Assembly: GCA_002309695.1 (NCBI GenBank)
Contig: DBXV01000023.1
Location: forward strand, 5,852-69,851
Direction of reading: 5' to 3'
Source of the DNA: Myxococcales bacterium UBA1203
Lineage (GTDB): Bacteria > Myxococcota > Myxococcia > Myxococcales > UBA5297
Length of the DNA: 64,000 bases
Below are positions 50,189-59,571 of this stretch, piece by piece. The notes beneath the pieces were generated by a model. It did no database searches, was not told where the DNA came from, and saw only the letters and a program-made list of their open reading frames with translations. The position numbers were made by a program, and so were the translations under genes. Positions within the stretch are counted from its first letter, which is position 1; each line of letters begins with the position of its first letter.

Positions 50189-52387
50189 TTACTTTTGTAA
50201 CAACCAGCATTGGTGAATTTTGGCGTCCCTCGCGAAGTCAGGGGGGAGCAGTTCAGAGGACAGGTCTCTGGGGGAAAAGGCATCCAGACCGGCGGCGTCG
50301 AACCGAAACGTCCTGAGATTCGTCGAAAACAGCAGTTCTCCGCCCGGGTTCAGGAGCTTCAAAGCGGCATCCACGATGGAACGATGGTCTCGCTGGACGT
50401 CGAAAACAGCCTCCATGGACTTCGATCTGGAGAACGTCGGCGGGTCGATAAAAATCAGGTCGAACCTGCCTTTTGCGTTCTGAAGCCAGCGAAGCACATC
50501 CGCGCGCACCAGCTCGTTCCGGCCGTTGTCCAGACCATTCAGCGCCAGATTGCGCCGTGCCCAGTCCAAATAGGTGTTGGAGAGGTCCACTGTGACACTT
50601 GAGACAGCGCCTCCCGCGGCCGCATGGACCGTCGCTGTTCCCGTGTAGCCGAACAGGTTGAGAAAGCGCCGTCCCCTCGCCTTTTGGCCAATGAGCTGCC
50701 GCACTGGGCGGTGATCCAGGAACAGGCCCGTATCCAGGTAATCGGACAGATTGATGAGGAAGCGCAGGCCGCCTTCATGGACTTCGAGAAAGGTGCCCTC
50801 GCCGCCGAATTTTCCGTATTGGCCGCATCCCTTCTGGCGCTGCCGGACCTTGAGATAGACATCGGAAGGCAGGACTCCCAGCACCTGGGGAATGACGGCC
50901 AAAGCAGCTTGGAGCCGCCGCTCTGCCTTGCGCGGCTCGACCGTCTTCGGCGGGGCGTATTCCTGAACGTGGACCCACTTCTCGTAGAGGTCGATGGCCA
51001 GGGCGTAGTCGGGCAAATCCGCATCGTAAATTCGGTAGCAGCTGACGCCTTCCCTGCGCGCCCACTTCGAGAGCCGCCGATAATTTTTAGTCAGCCGATT
51101 GGCGAAGTCCTGAGCAGCATTCTCCAGTGTGGAATCGTTCTTTCCGCTCTCCGCCGCAGTGATGCCGCTGTCTTCAGTGGTGACCGAGGTGTCAGAGGCC
51201 GAAGAAGCGTCCTGACGGAAGCTGCCCGCTGCCACCGGAATCTCCAGCAGACGGCACTCGATGGCGCCGTTGAAGAGAACGTGACGGCGGCTGGGCCTGA
51301 GCCCGACCTCTTTGGCCAGTTCGAGATTGCCGCTCAGAACGAAGCCATCCCAGCCGGTGAAGCGCTGCTTCAGGACATCCCCGATGCGGCGGTAAAGTCT
51401 GGCCAGTGCACGCACCTCACCCAGGCGCTCTCCATAGGGCGGGTTCACCACAAAAATGCCTCTGGACACACTCTCCGGGCGCTCCGTGAAGGACAGCTCA
51501 CGGCAGTCAATGCGCACCAGATTTCCCAGACCCGCCCGATGCGCGTTGGCCCGCGCGGCGCGCACAGCGGAGGCATCCACATCGAACCCCCAAATCGGCA
51601 GAGAGCTGAGCGCCGGATCTCGCCGACGGTCCTTCTCACGAGCCTCGACCAGCATCGCCTGCCATGGCCCCGGATCGAAGCCCTTCCAGCGCGTGAAGCC
51701 GAACGGCGCGTGCAGGAGCCCCGGCGCCGTTCCGCAGGCCATCAGCGCCGCCTCGATGAGCAGCGTTCCCGAGCCGCACATGGGGTCCAGCATTCCGCCG
51801 CCCGCAGCAAACACCTCCGGCCAGCGGGCCAGCAGCAGAATCGCGGCGGCCAGATTTTCCTTGAGCGGCGCCAGTGTGCTCTGAGCCCGATAGCCGCGCC
51901 GGTGCAGGCTCTCTCCGGACATATCGAGACTCACCGCTGCCCGCACACCGCTCAGATGGACGCTGACGCGCACATCAGGCCTGTCCAAATCGACCGAGGG
52001 ACGCACGCCGGAAGCATCGCGGATGCTGTCAACGATGGCGTCCTTCACCTTGAGAGCACCGAAGTGGCTGTTGGTGATGCAGGACGCGCCGCGGGACGAA
52101 AAATCCACCGCCAGCGTTCCATCCGCACGCAGCAGCTTCAGCCAGTCGATGGCGCGAACGCCGTCGTAGAGCGCCTGGGGCGTGGGCGCGTCGAACTCGG
52201 AGAGCACCAGCAAAATCCGGCTGGCTGTCCGCGACCAGAGACAGGCCCTGCAGCCCACATCGAACGTTCCCTGAAACGAAACGCCGGCAATTCCGGGCAC
52301 AACATCAGCGGCGCCCAGACCGGTCAGCTCGTCGGCCAGAATGCCTTCGACGCCTCTTGGGGCGGACGCGAAAAAACGGTGCAGCAT
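50189..52387 (-). CDS. rlmL: Bifunctional 23S rRNA methyltransferase RlmKL
   Basis: 732 residues, close to the E. coli length (702). It methylates 23S rRNA G2445 (N2) and G2069 (N7) in two domains. The N-terminal half has a THUMP domain and the methyltransferase motifs LDPMCGSGTLLIEAAL and FVVNPPYGERLGE; the C-terminal half has NLFGYTGTATVHAAAGGA and FIDPPTFSRSKSM. The ATG at 52387 (MLHRFFASAPRGVEGILADEL) matches family N termini; the frame stays open upstream without family similarity. A linker of about 50 residues rich in Ser, Thr and Asp joins the halves. It marks the return to G+C-rich DNA. Confidence 0.93.
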   Translation of the reverse strand: MLHRFFASAPRGVEGILADELTGLGAADVVPGIAGVSFQGTFDVGCRACLWSRTASRILLVLSEFDAPTPQALYDGVRAIDWLKLLRADGTLAVDFSSRGASCITNSHFGALKVKDAIVDSIRDASGVRPSVDLDRPDVRVSVHLSGVRAAVSLDMSGESLHRRGYRAQSTLAPLKENLAAAILLLARWPEVFAAGGGMLDPMCGSGTLLIEAALMACGTAPGLLHAPFGFTRWKGFDPGPWQAMLVEAREKDRRRDPALSSLPIWGFDVDASAVRAARANAHRAGLGNLVRIDCRELSFTERPESVSRGIFVVNPPYGERLGEVRALARLYRRIGDVLKQRFTGWDGFVLSGNLELAKEVGLRPSRRHVLFNGAIECRLLEIPVAAGSFRQDASSASDTSVTTEDSGITAAESGKNDSTLENAAQDFANRLTKNYRRLSKWARREGVSCYRIYDADLPDYALAIDLYEKWVHVQEYAPPKTVEPRKAERRLQAALAVIPQVLGVLPSDVYLKVRQRQKGCGQYGKFGGEGTFLEVHEGGLRFLINLSDYLDTGLFLDHRPVRQLIGQKARGRRFLNLFGYTGTATVHAAAGGAVSSVTVDLSNTYLDWARRNLALNGLDNGRNELVRADVLRWLQNAKGRFDLIFIDPPTFSRSKSMEAVFDVQRDHRSIVDAALKLLNPGGELLFSTNLRTFRFDAAGLDAFSPRDLSSELLPPDFARDAKIHQCWLLQK

Positions 52388-52526
52388 CGGCAAAACACCT
52401 CGGAAAACAGCCCGCGCGGCACGCGTGGGGAGTGCGGATGACAAGGGCGGGCGCCCAAAGCGGCGCGGGGAAAACCGGTCAAGCGCAAAGGGGCCGACAT
52501 TCCCACCGTCACCAGTCACTCAGCAG

Positions 52527-54707
52527 TCACTCGCGAAGTGTGGCCGAAAGGCGTTTTGCCTCGTCTCGGCCGATGGAACGGCCGCCAAAGCGGGCCGCCA
52601 GACAGCGCTCTGCCACTGCCCGGAAGCGAACCGACGCAGGGTCGCCGGACGCCTCCACACGGCCGATGAGTTCCCGAAGCGTTTCATTCGGTCCGAGAAC
52701 AAATCCGCGCCTGCGGAGCGCCTTCAGAAGCCTGCTGTAGAGCCTGCCGGAGGGGCCGCTCAGTCCGGGATGCGCCCGCCGAAGAGCCGCGCGGCGCACG
52801 CACCAGACAGCGGCGGCAAAAATCAGCGACGCCAGAAGAATTGACGCAGGCAGTGCTGCCCCGCCGGCCCACGAGGAAAGACGCCCGCGCCAGACGGAAA
52901 AATCCGCGGAGGAAGAAGGCGAGCGGCCCTGTCCGGCGGGTGCGGCGGCAGAAACCCCCGAAGCGCTCCGTCTGAAACGGCGAATTGCCTGCCACTGGTC
53001 CCAGAAAGACAAATCAACGACGGCGCGCCGCCACAGCTCGGACAATTCGTCGTGGCGGTCAGACAGCCAAGTGACGAAGCCGGAAGCCTGGGGTGCTCGG
53101 CCGTCCTGGGGCGTCGGGTCGATGGCCACAAATCCGACGCCGGGAACGAAAATCTCCACCCAGGCGTGAGCCGCGGACAGCCTGACCACGTAATCCCCCT
53201 CAGGACCGCGGGTGCCGCCATAGAAACCGCCCACCGTCCGCGCAGGCACGCCCGAGGCGCGCAGCAGAACAGCCATGGCAGCGGCGAAGAGTTCGCAGTG
53301 GCCGCGCCGGCGCTGAAAGAGAAATTCCGCCAGCGGGTCGCCGGAAGCGCTCTCCATGGAAGCGTCATAGGTGAAAGCGCTCAGGTGACGGCCGATGGCC
53401 TCCACTCTTCCAGCGAAAGAGTTCCGGCCGGCCGTCAGCTGCGCCGCCAAATCGAGAATCCGCCTGTCCAGCGTCTCCGGCAGCGCCAGAAGCTCAGGGG
53501 GGATTTCGTCTGCCAGCGTCTCCGGCGCCTCTTTCAGAGCTTCGAGAGCAGAGGCATCGAGCACAGGGCTGAGGGCAAATCTGGCGTCAACACTCCAGGG
53601 ACGCCGCTCAGCCCGCACTCGGCCGTTCGCGCCGATGACGGCCTCGTACGCAAAGCCTCCCTGGGGAACGGGCTGCGTCAAAGAGACCTCGCCATCGGAT
53701 TCCGCCGCAAAAAAAGTCGGCGGCGCGCGGCGAAACCCGCTCCGGACCGAATGAAGCTTTTCAAGAATGACCGTGTTCTCGGGCAGGAAGGCCGACTCCG
53801 CTCCGGACGCGGGAAGCACCTCAATCTGCACCCGCGCTGAGGGCTCAGGCCGGTCAATCCCTACGCGCAGGCGGGGAGACGGCATCCCGCGGCTCTCGGA
53901 CGAGGACCTGCCGCGGGTCCACGCAACGCCGTCGTAGTTCTCGAAGACGCGGGCCCGCCAATGGACATCCAGCGTCTCTTTCTCCGGTCCCGGATCAGGA
54001 AACAGGCGGACGCGCAGCGCAGGGCGCGGGTCGTCCTTGATGAGCCCCGAACCGCCCAGGCGAATCTCCTGAGCCAGCCCCGTTCTCCCGCCCGCGGACG
54101 GCTTTCGGGCAAAGGCGCCCGCCGTCATGCGCGGAAAAAGAAAAAATAGCCCCGAAGCCATCACCAGCGCACCCGCTGAAAGCCCGGCAACGGACAGAAA
54201 AAGCCGGCGGGACAGGAGCCGTTCGAGATTGGCCAGCGGGATGCCCGAGGATTCGGCGCTCGCCGCCAGATGGGACATCACGAGGGCGGTGGTCCCTCCG
54301 AGAGCAAATCCCGCAAAGCAGACGGCGTAGATGAGATCGGCCGTCAGCGCCGCGCCGCCGGCGAGCATCAGGAGCGCCATCAGGTGAATCAGCCCATCGT
54401 CCGAGGCGGACTGCCGAACCACAATCCGCTGGCACATGAGGGCAGCCGCGAAAATCGAGGCGGCCACCGCGGGCTCGGCCGCATCGGTCCACCAGAGGCG
54501 AATCAAAACGGCCAAAAGCAGAAGCAGGACGGCGGACGGCCAGCGGCTCTCATGGGAGACGCGCCCCTCACAGGCAAAGGCCAGAAAGAGGAGCAGCAGC
54601 AGGGCCAAAGACACGGGCGCGGGAACGGCGCCGCCGAGGGCCAATGAGCCAAAGGCACAGAGAATGGCGCTGCGGGAGGCGAGTTTTCTGGCGCTGTCGA
54701 ATTTCAA
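52527..54707 (-). CDS. TgpA-type membrane transglutaminase-like protein
   Basis: 726 residues: about seven N-terminal membrane spans (DUF3488/TgpA N domain), a periplasmic transglutaminase-like core and one C-terminal span with a short cytoplasmic tail. The papain-like triad is complete: Cys471 in RRGHCELFAAAM, His514 in SAAHAWVE, Asp530 in FVAIDPTPQD. The family is often next to MoxR ATPase and DUF58 genes, but here neither is present. TgpA of Pseudomonas is essential, but the substrate is unknown. It is divergent from the TPR genes. Confidence 0.9.
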   Translation of the reverse strand: MKFDSARKLASRSAILCAFGSLALGGAVPAPVSLALLLLLFLAFACEGRVSHESRWPSAVLLLLLAVLIRLWWTDAAEPAVAASIFAAALMCQRIVVRQSASDDGLIHLMALLMLAGGAALTADLIYAVCFAGFALGGTTALVMSHLAASAESSGIPLANLERLLSRRLFLSVAGLSAGALVMASGLFFLFPRMTAGAFARKPSAGGRTGLAQEIRLGGSGLIKDDPRPALRVRLFPDPGPEKETLDVHWRARVFENYDGVAWTRGRSSSESRGMPSPRLRVGIDRPEPSARVQIEVLPASGAESAFLPENTVILEKLHSVRSGFRRAPPTFFAAESDGEVSLTQPVPQGGFAYEAVIGANGRVRAERRPWSVDARFALSPVLDASALEALKEAPETLADEIPPELLALPETLDRRILDLAAQLTAGRNSFAGRVEAIGRHLSAFTYDASMESASGDPLAEFLFQRRRGHCELFAAAMAVLLRASGVPARTVGGFYGGTRGPEGDYVVRLSAAHAWVEIFVPGVGFVAIDPTPQDGRAPQASGFVTWLSDRHDELSELWRRAVVDLSFWDQWQAIRRFRRSASGVSAAAPAGQGRSPSSSADFSVWRGRLSSWAGGAALPASILLASLIFAAAVWCVRRAALRRAHPGLSGPSGRLYSRLLKALRRRGFVLGPNETLRELIGRVEASGDPASVRFRAVAERCLAARFGGRSIGRDEAKRLSATLRE

Positions 54708-54915
54708 AAGTCGGTTCCTCAGGCGTCCTCAGGAACAGGCGTAAGGACGGCGGCGCCCCTGCCAGCTGGCCGACTGCGTTGGCAAGCATCCCCGCGGACC
54801 GCGCTTCCCAGGAAAACGGACTTGAATCCGTCCCATGAATCCTCTCTTGGGCCGCGGCGCGTTTTTCCTCTGTTCCGAGGGGTCTCCCCTGCCCGGGCCG
54901 AATGGATTTTCTGTC

Positions 54916-57900
54916 ATGTCACTCGTTCGTTTTTCGCGGCTGAGGCCGCTCTCCAGATGCCTCATGGGACCGGCGCTTTTTGCGCTGCTTGCGCTTCCCG
55001 CTTCTGCGGACGCAGCGGCGGATTCGCCTGCGAAAAACGGTCAGGAAACGGCCCGCAGCCGGGACGCGGCCCATCGTGAACGGCTGGTGCGCGAGGCCGA
55101 AGGCTCGAATGAAATTGATTTCGCGGCGGAGGCCGAGGCCAGGCGCGACGAGCAGATTACACGGCTGACTAAAATCATTCCCCGGGTCGAGGGGACGGCC
55201 AGGGCGGACCTGCTGTTTCGGCTGGCGGAGCTGTGGTGGGAAAAAAGCAAGCGCGCCTCGCGCGAGGCTGTTCTCCGCTACGACCGGGCCATGGATGAGT
55301 GGACGGCTTCCGGCGAGGAGAGGGGCCAGAAGGAGCCGGAGCTGGCGGCATTTCTCCGTCAAAGCGAGCTGTTCCGGCACGAGGCGCTCAGGGCCTACCG
55401 GGACATTCTGGACAACCACCGGGATTATCCCCGCCTGGACGAGGTGATTTTCGCCGACGCCTACAACAAGGCGGAGCTGGGCCGCCGCGATCAGGCGATT
55501 GAAGGCTACGAGGCGCTGGTCAGGGAAAAGCCGGATTCGAAGTTTGTCCCCGACGCCCTGATTCAGCTGGGTGAGCTCCATTTTGAAGCGGGTCATCTTC
55601 AGAAGGCCCGGGCCGCCTATGAAAAGGCCCTGGAAACGGCCTCCAATCCGACGGCCGCGTCCTTTGCGCGCTACCGGCTGGCCTGGTGCGACTACAACGA
55701 GGGCGAGGATGCCCGGGCCGTGGCGCGGCTGAAGGAAGTCGTGGAGTCGGAGGAGGCCGCCGGGCACAGGGACGCGGGCCAGAAAAAAGAGGCTCTGAAC
55801 GACCTGGTGCCCGGGCTGGTGCGGCTGGAGGCCGAAGACGATGCCATCGCCTATTTCAGCGCCCACGCGGCGGAGCCGGAAGCGCGGCGGCTGATTCGGA
55901 AAACGGCTGCGGGACTTTTGAACGCGGGGCAGCACGCCAAAGCCCGCAAGGCCTTTGGCTGGCTCATCAGCGCCAAGCCTTTCGACGCATCCGGGCCGGA
56001 CGATCAGCGGGCCATCGTGGATTCCTATGAGGGTGAGCGCGACCGGGAGGCCGTCCTGCGCGAGCTGAAAACTCTGGCCGTCCGCTATGGCCCGGGCAGC
56101 GACTGGCACCGCGAAAACGCCGGCAGCAGTGAAGTCCTCACCCACGCCTATTCGGTCACGGAAGCCGCCATGCGCACCCTCGTGACCGACTACCACGAAG
56201 AGGCTCAGCGCACGCGCTCGGCGGCCACCTACCGGGTCGCCCGCGACATCTATCGCGAATATCTGGAGCGCTTTGCCGACAGCGCCATGGCCACAGAGCT
56301 GCGTTTTTTCTACGCGGAGATTCTCTGGGCTCTGGAGGAATACCCCGAGGCCGGGCGCCAATACGCCAAAGCGGCAGAAGCGGACCACGGCGGCAGGTTT
56401 TCCCGGGACGCCGCCTACAATTCCGTCCTGGCCTTCGAGAAGGCGCTGGCCGCGGAAAAGGCAGCGGGAAAGACCGCCGCTCTGGCGGACGATGCCCGCG
56501 TTGACGAAAAGCGCCGAAAGGCCGCTCTGAAAAAGGGCGACAAGGAAGCGCTGCTCCGAAAGCGAGCCGACAGCAAAGACTCGGAGGCTCCCGCAGCGCT
56601 GACGCCGGGCGAAGAGGCGCTCATCCATGCCATCGACCGCTTTGCCGCTCTCTTTCCCGACGACGCCGAGGCCGTGGCTGCCCGCTACAAGGCCGCGTTC
56701 ATTCTCTACGAAAAGCGCGCTGACGTAGAGGCAGCGCAGCGCCTCGGCGGCATCATCGGCGACTTCCCCGCGGATCCCTGGAGCCGCAAGGCTGTCTCGC
56801 TGACGCTCCGGCTGCTGGAGCGGCAGAAGGCCTGGCTGGAGCTGCACAAAATCGCCGGACAGCTGGCTGAAAACGACGCTCTGACGAGGAGCGATGCGGG
56901 CCTGAAGGCGCATCTTCAGGACGTATCCCTGGCCGCCCTCTACAAGCACCTCGACGAGACGGTTCTGGCTCAAAACGGCGACAGGCAGGCCGCCGCCGAG
57001 GGCTTTTCGCAGCTCGCCGACGCGCATCCGGAATCGAAATACGCGCCTCAGGCGGCCTTCTACGCGTTCACGCTGCGGACTGAGGCGGGTGAAACGGCCC
57101 GGGCCATCGAGATGGGCGAGAGCATCCTCACGCGCTGGCCCCAAGCGGCCCGCCTCGACGGCAGCGATCTGACGGGAGAGACGCACCGGATTCTGGGGCA
57201 CCTTTTGTTCCGCACAGCCGCGCTCTCCGAGGCTGAGAGGCATTTCTCGGCGTATCTGGGCCAAGCCCTGCCAGCAGGGGCGGCAGATGTGAAAGCTGCG
57301 GCAGTGACGAACGAGGCCGAAAACGCTCTGGCAGAATCGCTGCTCCAGGCGGCCGCGTGTGCTGCTGCGCTCGACGGAAACGACTTTCAGAGCGCGGGCG
57401 CGGAAAGGCTTCTGGCGTTTGTCCGGCTGTTTCCCCGGCGAAAGGAAGCGGCCGGAGCGGCGGCAAGGGCGGCAGAAATTCTGGGCAGAGACGCACCTGA
57501 CAAAGCGCGGTCGGCGCTCCATGAGCTCGGTCAGTCGTTTGCGGACGGACTGGCAGCTGAGGACCGGCTGACACTGCTGGCGGAAGAGACCTTCTGGGCA
57601 GAGCGTTCGGGAAACAGCGCGCAGACAGCTGAGACAGCCCGCGCGGCGGAGACGCTCTTCGGCACTCTGCCCGCGGACGTGCAGGCCGCGCCGAAAGTGA
57701 AAGAAGCCATGGCCCGCATCCGCTTTGCCCGCCTCGAAAGCGATTTCCGCGAGACGCTGGCCATCAGTTTTCAGCAGCCGAAACGACTGAAACAGGACCT
57801 GTCCCTCAAGGTGGAGCGCATCGGCGCGCTGGAAGGCAGCTACATGGCGCTCCTGTCGGGCGGTTCTCAGAGGCATTCGCTTCTGGCCCTGACGCGGCTG

Positions 57901-58224
57901 GGACAGCTGTACGCCGACTTTTCGCAGAAGCTCCTGGACAGCCCTGATCCGCCGGGCCTGAACGACGACGAGCTGGACCTCTATCGAACGCAGCTGGAGG
58001 AGCGTGCCGCGCCGCTGGAAGAAAAGGCGGCCAAGGCCTTCGCCGCGTGCATCGGCAAATCGGAGGAGCTGGGGCTCTACGGTCCCTGGCTGACAGAGGC
58101 GCAGGACGGCCTTGAGCGGCTGCACCCCGGCAGTTTCTTCCCCATTCGGAATTTTCCCGCCGCCTTCGAGCTGGGCATCGCTGAAAACGCGCCGCGGCCC
58201 ACACACGAGCGAGGTGCGCCATGA
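54916..58224 (+). CDS. Large periplasmic TPR-repeat protein
   Basis: 1102 residues. ATG 54916 is chosen since it starts a signal peptide (SRCLMGPALFALLALPASADA); the frame is open to 54835. The mature part is almost wholly TPR-like helices: ADLLFRLAELWWEKSKRASREAVLRYDRAM, VIFADAYNKAELGRRDQAIEGYEALVREKPDSKFVPDALIQLGELHFEAGHLQKARAAYEKAL and many degenerate units, as in myxobacterial motility/secretion scaffold proteins. Its stop overlaps the start of the next TPR lipoprotein (ATGA), implying a stable complex between them. No specific pathway can be assigned. The minus-strand open frame here is a shadow. Confidence 0.85.
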   Translation: MSLVRFSRLRPLSRCLMGPALFALLALPASADAAADSPAKNGQETARSRDAAHRERLVREAEGSNEIDFAAEAEARRDEQITRLTKIIPRVEGTARADLLFRLAELWWEKSKRASREAVLRYDRAMDEWTASGEERGQKEPELAAFLRQSELFRHEALRAYRDILDNHRDYPRLDEVIFADAYNKAELGRRDQAIEGYEALVREKPDSKFVPDALIQLGELHFEAGHLQKARAAYEKALETASNPTAASFARYRLAWCDYNEGEDARAVARLKEVVESEEAAGHRDAGQKKEALNDLVPGLVRLEAEDDAIAYFSAHAAEPEARRLIRKTAAGLLNAGQHAKARKAFGWLISAKPFDASGPDDQRAIVDSYEGERDREAVLRELKTLAVRYGPGSDWHRENAGSSEVLTHAYSVTEAAMRTLVTDYHEEAQRTRSAATYRVARDIYREYLERFADSAMATELRFFYAEILWALEEYPEAGRQYAKAAEADHGGRFSRDAAYNSVLAFEKALAAEKAAGKTAALADDARVDEKRRKAALKKGDKEALLRKRADSKDSEAPAALTPGEEALIHAIDRFAALFPDDAEAVAARYKAAFILYEKRADVEAAQRLGGIIGDFPADPWSRKAVSLTLRLLERQKAWLELHKIAGQLAENDALTRSDAGLKAHLQDVSLAALYKHLDETVLAQNGDRQAAAEGFSQLADAHPESKYAPQAAFYAFTLRTEAGETARAIEMGESILTRWPQAARLDGSDLTGETHRILGHLLFRTAALSEAERHFSAYLGQALPAGAADVKAAAVTNEAENALAESLLQAAACAAALDGNDFQSAGAERLLAFVRLFPRRKEAAGAAARAAEILGRDAPDKARSALHELGQSFADGLAAEDRLTLLAEETFWAERSGNSAQTAETARAAETLFGTLPADVQAAPKVKEAMARIRFARLESDFRETLAISFQQPKRLKQDLSLKVERIGALEGSYMALLSGGSQRHSLLALTRLGQLYADFSQKLLDSPDPPGLNDDELDLYRTQLEERAAPLEEKAAKAFAACIGKSEELGLYGPWLTEAQDGLERLHPGSFFPIRNFPAAFELGIAENAPRPTHERGAP

Positions 58225-59438
58225 AGCCGATGAAGCAGCTGACGTTGCTGGCATTGTCCTTCGCTCTGACTGCCTGCGCCGGGACCGCGTCCCAGGTGCA
58301 GAAGGCGCCGAACGAGACAGACATCGGCCGGACTGAAAGCGGCACTGACGCCAATCCGCTTCCGCCGCCCGAACCCACCGCAGAGGAACTTCTGGCTCAG
58401 GCAGATGAATCGATGAGCGCGCATCGGACGCAGGAGGCGGCGGAACTTCTGAAGCGCGTCATCGACAAAGAGCCGAGCCGAGCCGATGCCCGCCTGCGCC
58501 TGGCGCGCCTGCTCGCGGAACAGTCGAACCCGGAGGAGGCATTCCGCCATCTGACGGAGATTCTCGCCGGTGCGCCGGACCACAGGGAGGCGCTGGAGCA
58601 GATGGCGGCGCTGCTGACGGAGCTTCCGGACCGCAGGCCGCAGGCGATTCAGTTCGTGCTCCGGGCGCTGGAAACTTCGCCGGATGATGCCCGCTGGCTG
58701 GCCCTTCTGGCGGAGCTTCACTGGAAGACGGGCGACGCGGCGTCTGCCCGCGCGGATTTGAACAGGCTGCTGACGGCCCATCCGGAGGACGGGCGCGCCT
58801 GCACACTTCTGGCGTTTATTTCTCTGGAGCAGGGGCACTTCCGCGAGGCGGATTTTCATTCGCGGAGAGCGGTTTCCCGCCTGCCGGAAGACGCCCCGGC
58901 GCATCACGCGCGGGGCCTGGCGCTGGCGGCGCTGAGGCCGGACGGAAGCGACACGGAGGCTGTTCAGCACCTGAAACAGTCCGTCGCTCTGGACGCCAGC
59001 AGCCCCGCTGCCTGGTTCGACCTGGGGCGCGTCCTGCTCCGAAACCGGAGTTGTTCCGAGGCGGAAAAGGCTTTTCGTCAGGCCCGCGCGCTCATTCCTG
59101 ACAACAAGAATGCGGGCATGGTCTGTCTGGCACTGGCGGCCGCGGTGGAAGCCCAGAAGGACGCGGCGGGCAAACCCAGGTTTACCGAAGCCGAGGCGCT
59201 CTACCGGCAGGCGATGGCAGCCCTGCCGAAGTCGCCTGCCCCCCTCACCGCTCTGGCAGACCTCAAGGCCGGCCCCATGAAGGACCTGCGCGAGGCGGAG
59301 ACCCTCTATTCCGCCGCGCTCTCACTGCTTCCCGAGGGCGTTCAGCAGCAGGAGCTGGAGAAAAAACTGACGGCTGTCCGCCAGAGGCTGGCCGCAGAGG
59401 CTGAGCTTTCCGCGGCGTCCGGGGCAGAAGCCGAATAG
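58221..59438 (+). CDS. TPR-repeat lipoprotein
   Basis: 405 residues with a lipoprotein signal (LTLLALSFALTAC) and a Pro-rich spacer, then about eight TPR-like units (AEELLAQADESMSAHRTQEAAELLKRVIDKEPSRADARLRLARLLAEQ..., AWFDLGRVLLRNRSCSEAEKAFRQARALIPDN). It overlaps the larger TPR protein gene by four bases and is probably its outer-membrane-anchored partner. Function unknown; scaffold role inferred from repeats and coupling. Confidence 0.88.
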   Translation: MKPMKQLTLLALSFALTACAGTASQVQKAPNETDIGRTESGTDANPLPPPEPTAEELLAQADESMSAHRTQEAAELLKRVIDKEPSRADARLRLARLLAEQSNPEEAFRHLTEILAGAPDHREALEQMAALLTELPDRRPQAIQFVLRALETSPDDARWLALLAELHWKTGDAASARADLNRLLTAHPEDGRACTLLAFISLEQGHFREADFHSRRAVSRLPEDAPAHHARGLALAALRPDGSDTEAVQHLKQSVALDASSPAAWFDLGRVLLRNRSCSEAEKAFRQARALIPDNKNAGMVCLALAAAVEAQKDAAGKPRFTEAEALYRQAMAALPKSPAPLTALADLKAGPMKDLREAETLYSAALSLLPEGVQQQELEKKLTAVRQRLAAEAELSAASGAEAE

Positions 59439-59483
59439 GCCGGACATCGGGGTCAACGGCACAGATGCAGAGCGCCTCGCCCA

Positions 59484-59525
59484 TAAAAAAAAGCGCCCGG
59501 GCACGCCGCTCACGCGCCCGGACGC
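59484..59525 (-). terminator. Terminator of the DUF4139 gene pair
   Basis: Minus strand GCGTCCGGGCGCG / CGTGCCCGGGCGC hairpin followed by TTTTTTTTAT. Confidence 0.85.
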
Positions 59526-59571
59526 CTTGGGAAAATGTGACCGCATTCATCTGACCGCGGCCAGACCTGCT

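Noticed and set aside
54919..58254. 1111-codon minus-strand open frame opposite the TPR gene
   Set aside because: Arg/Leu/Gln-rich shadow of a well-defined TPR protein.
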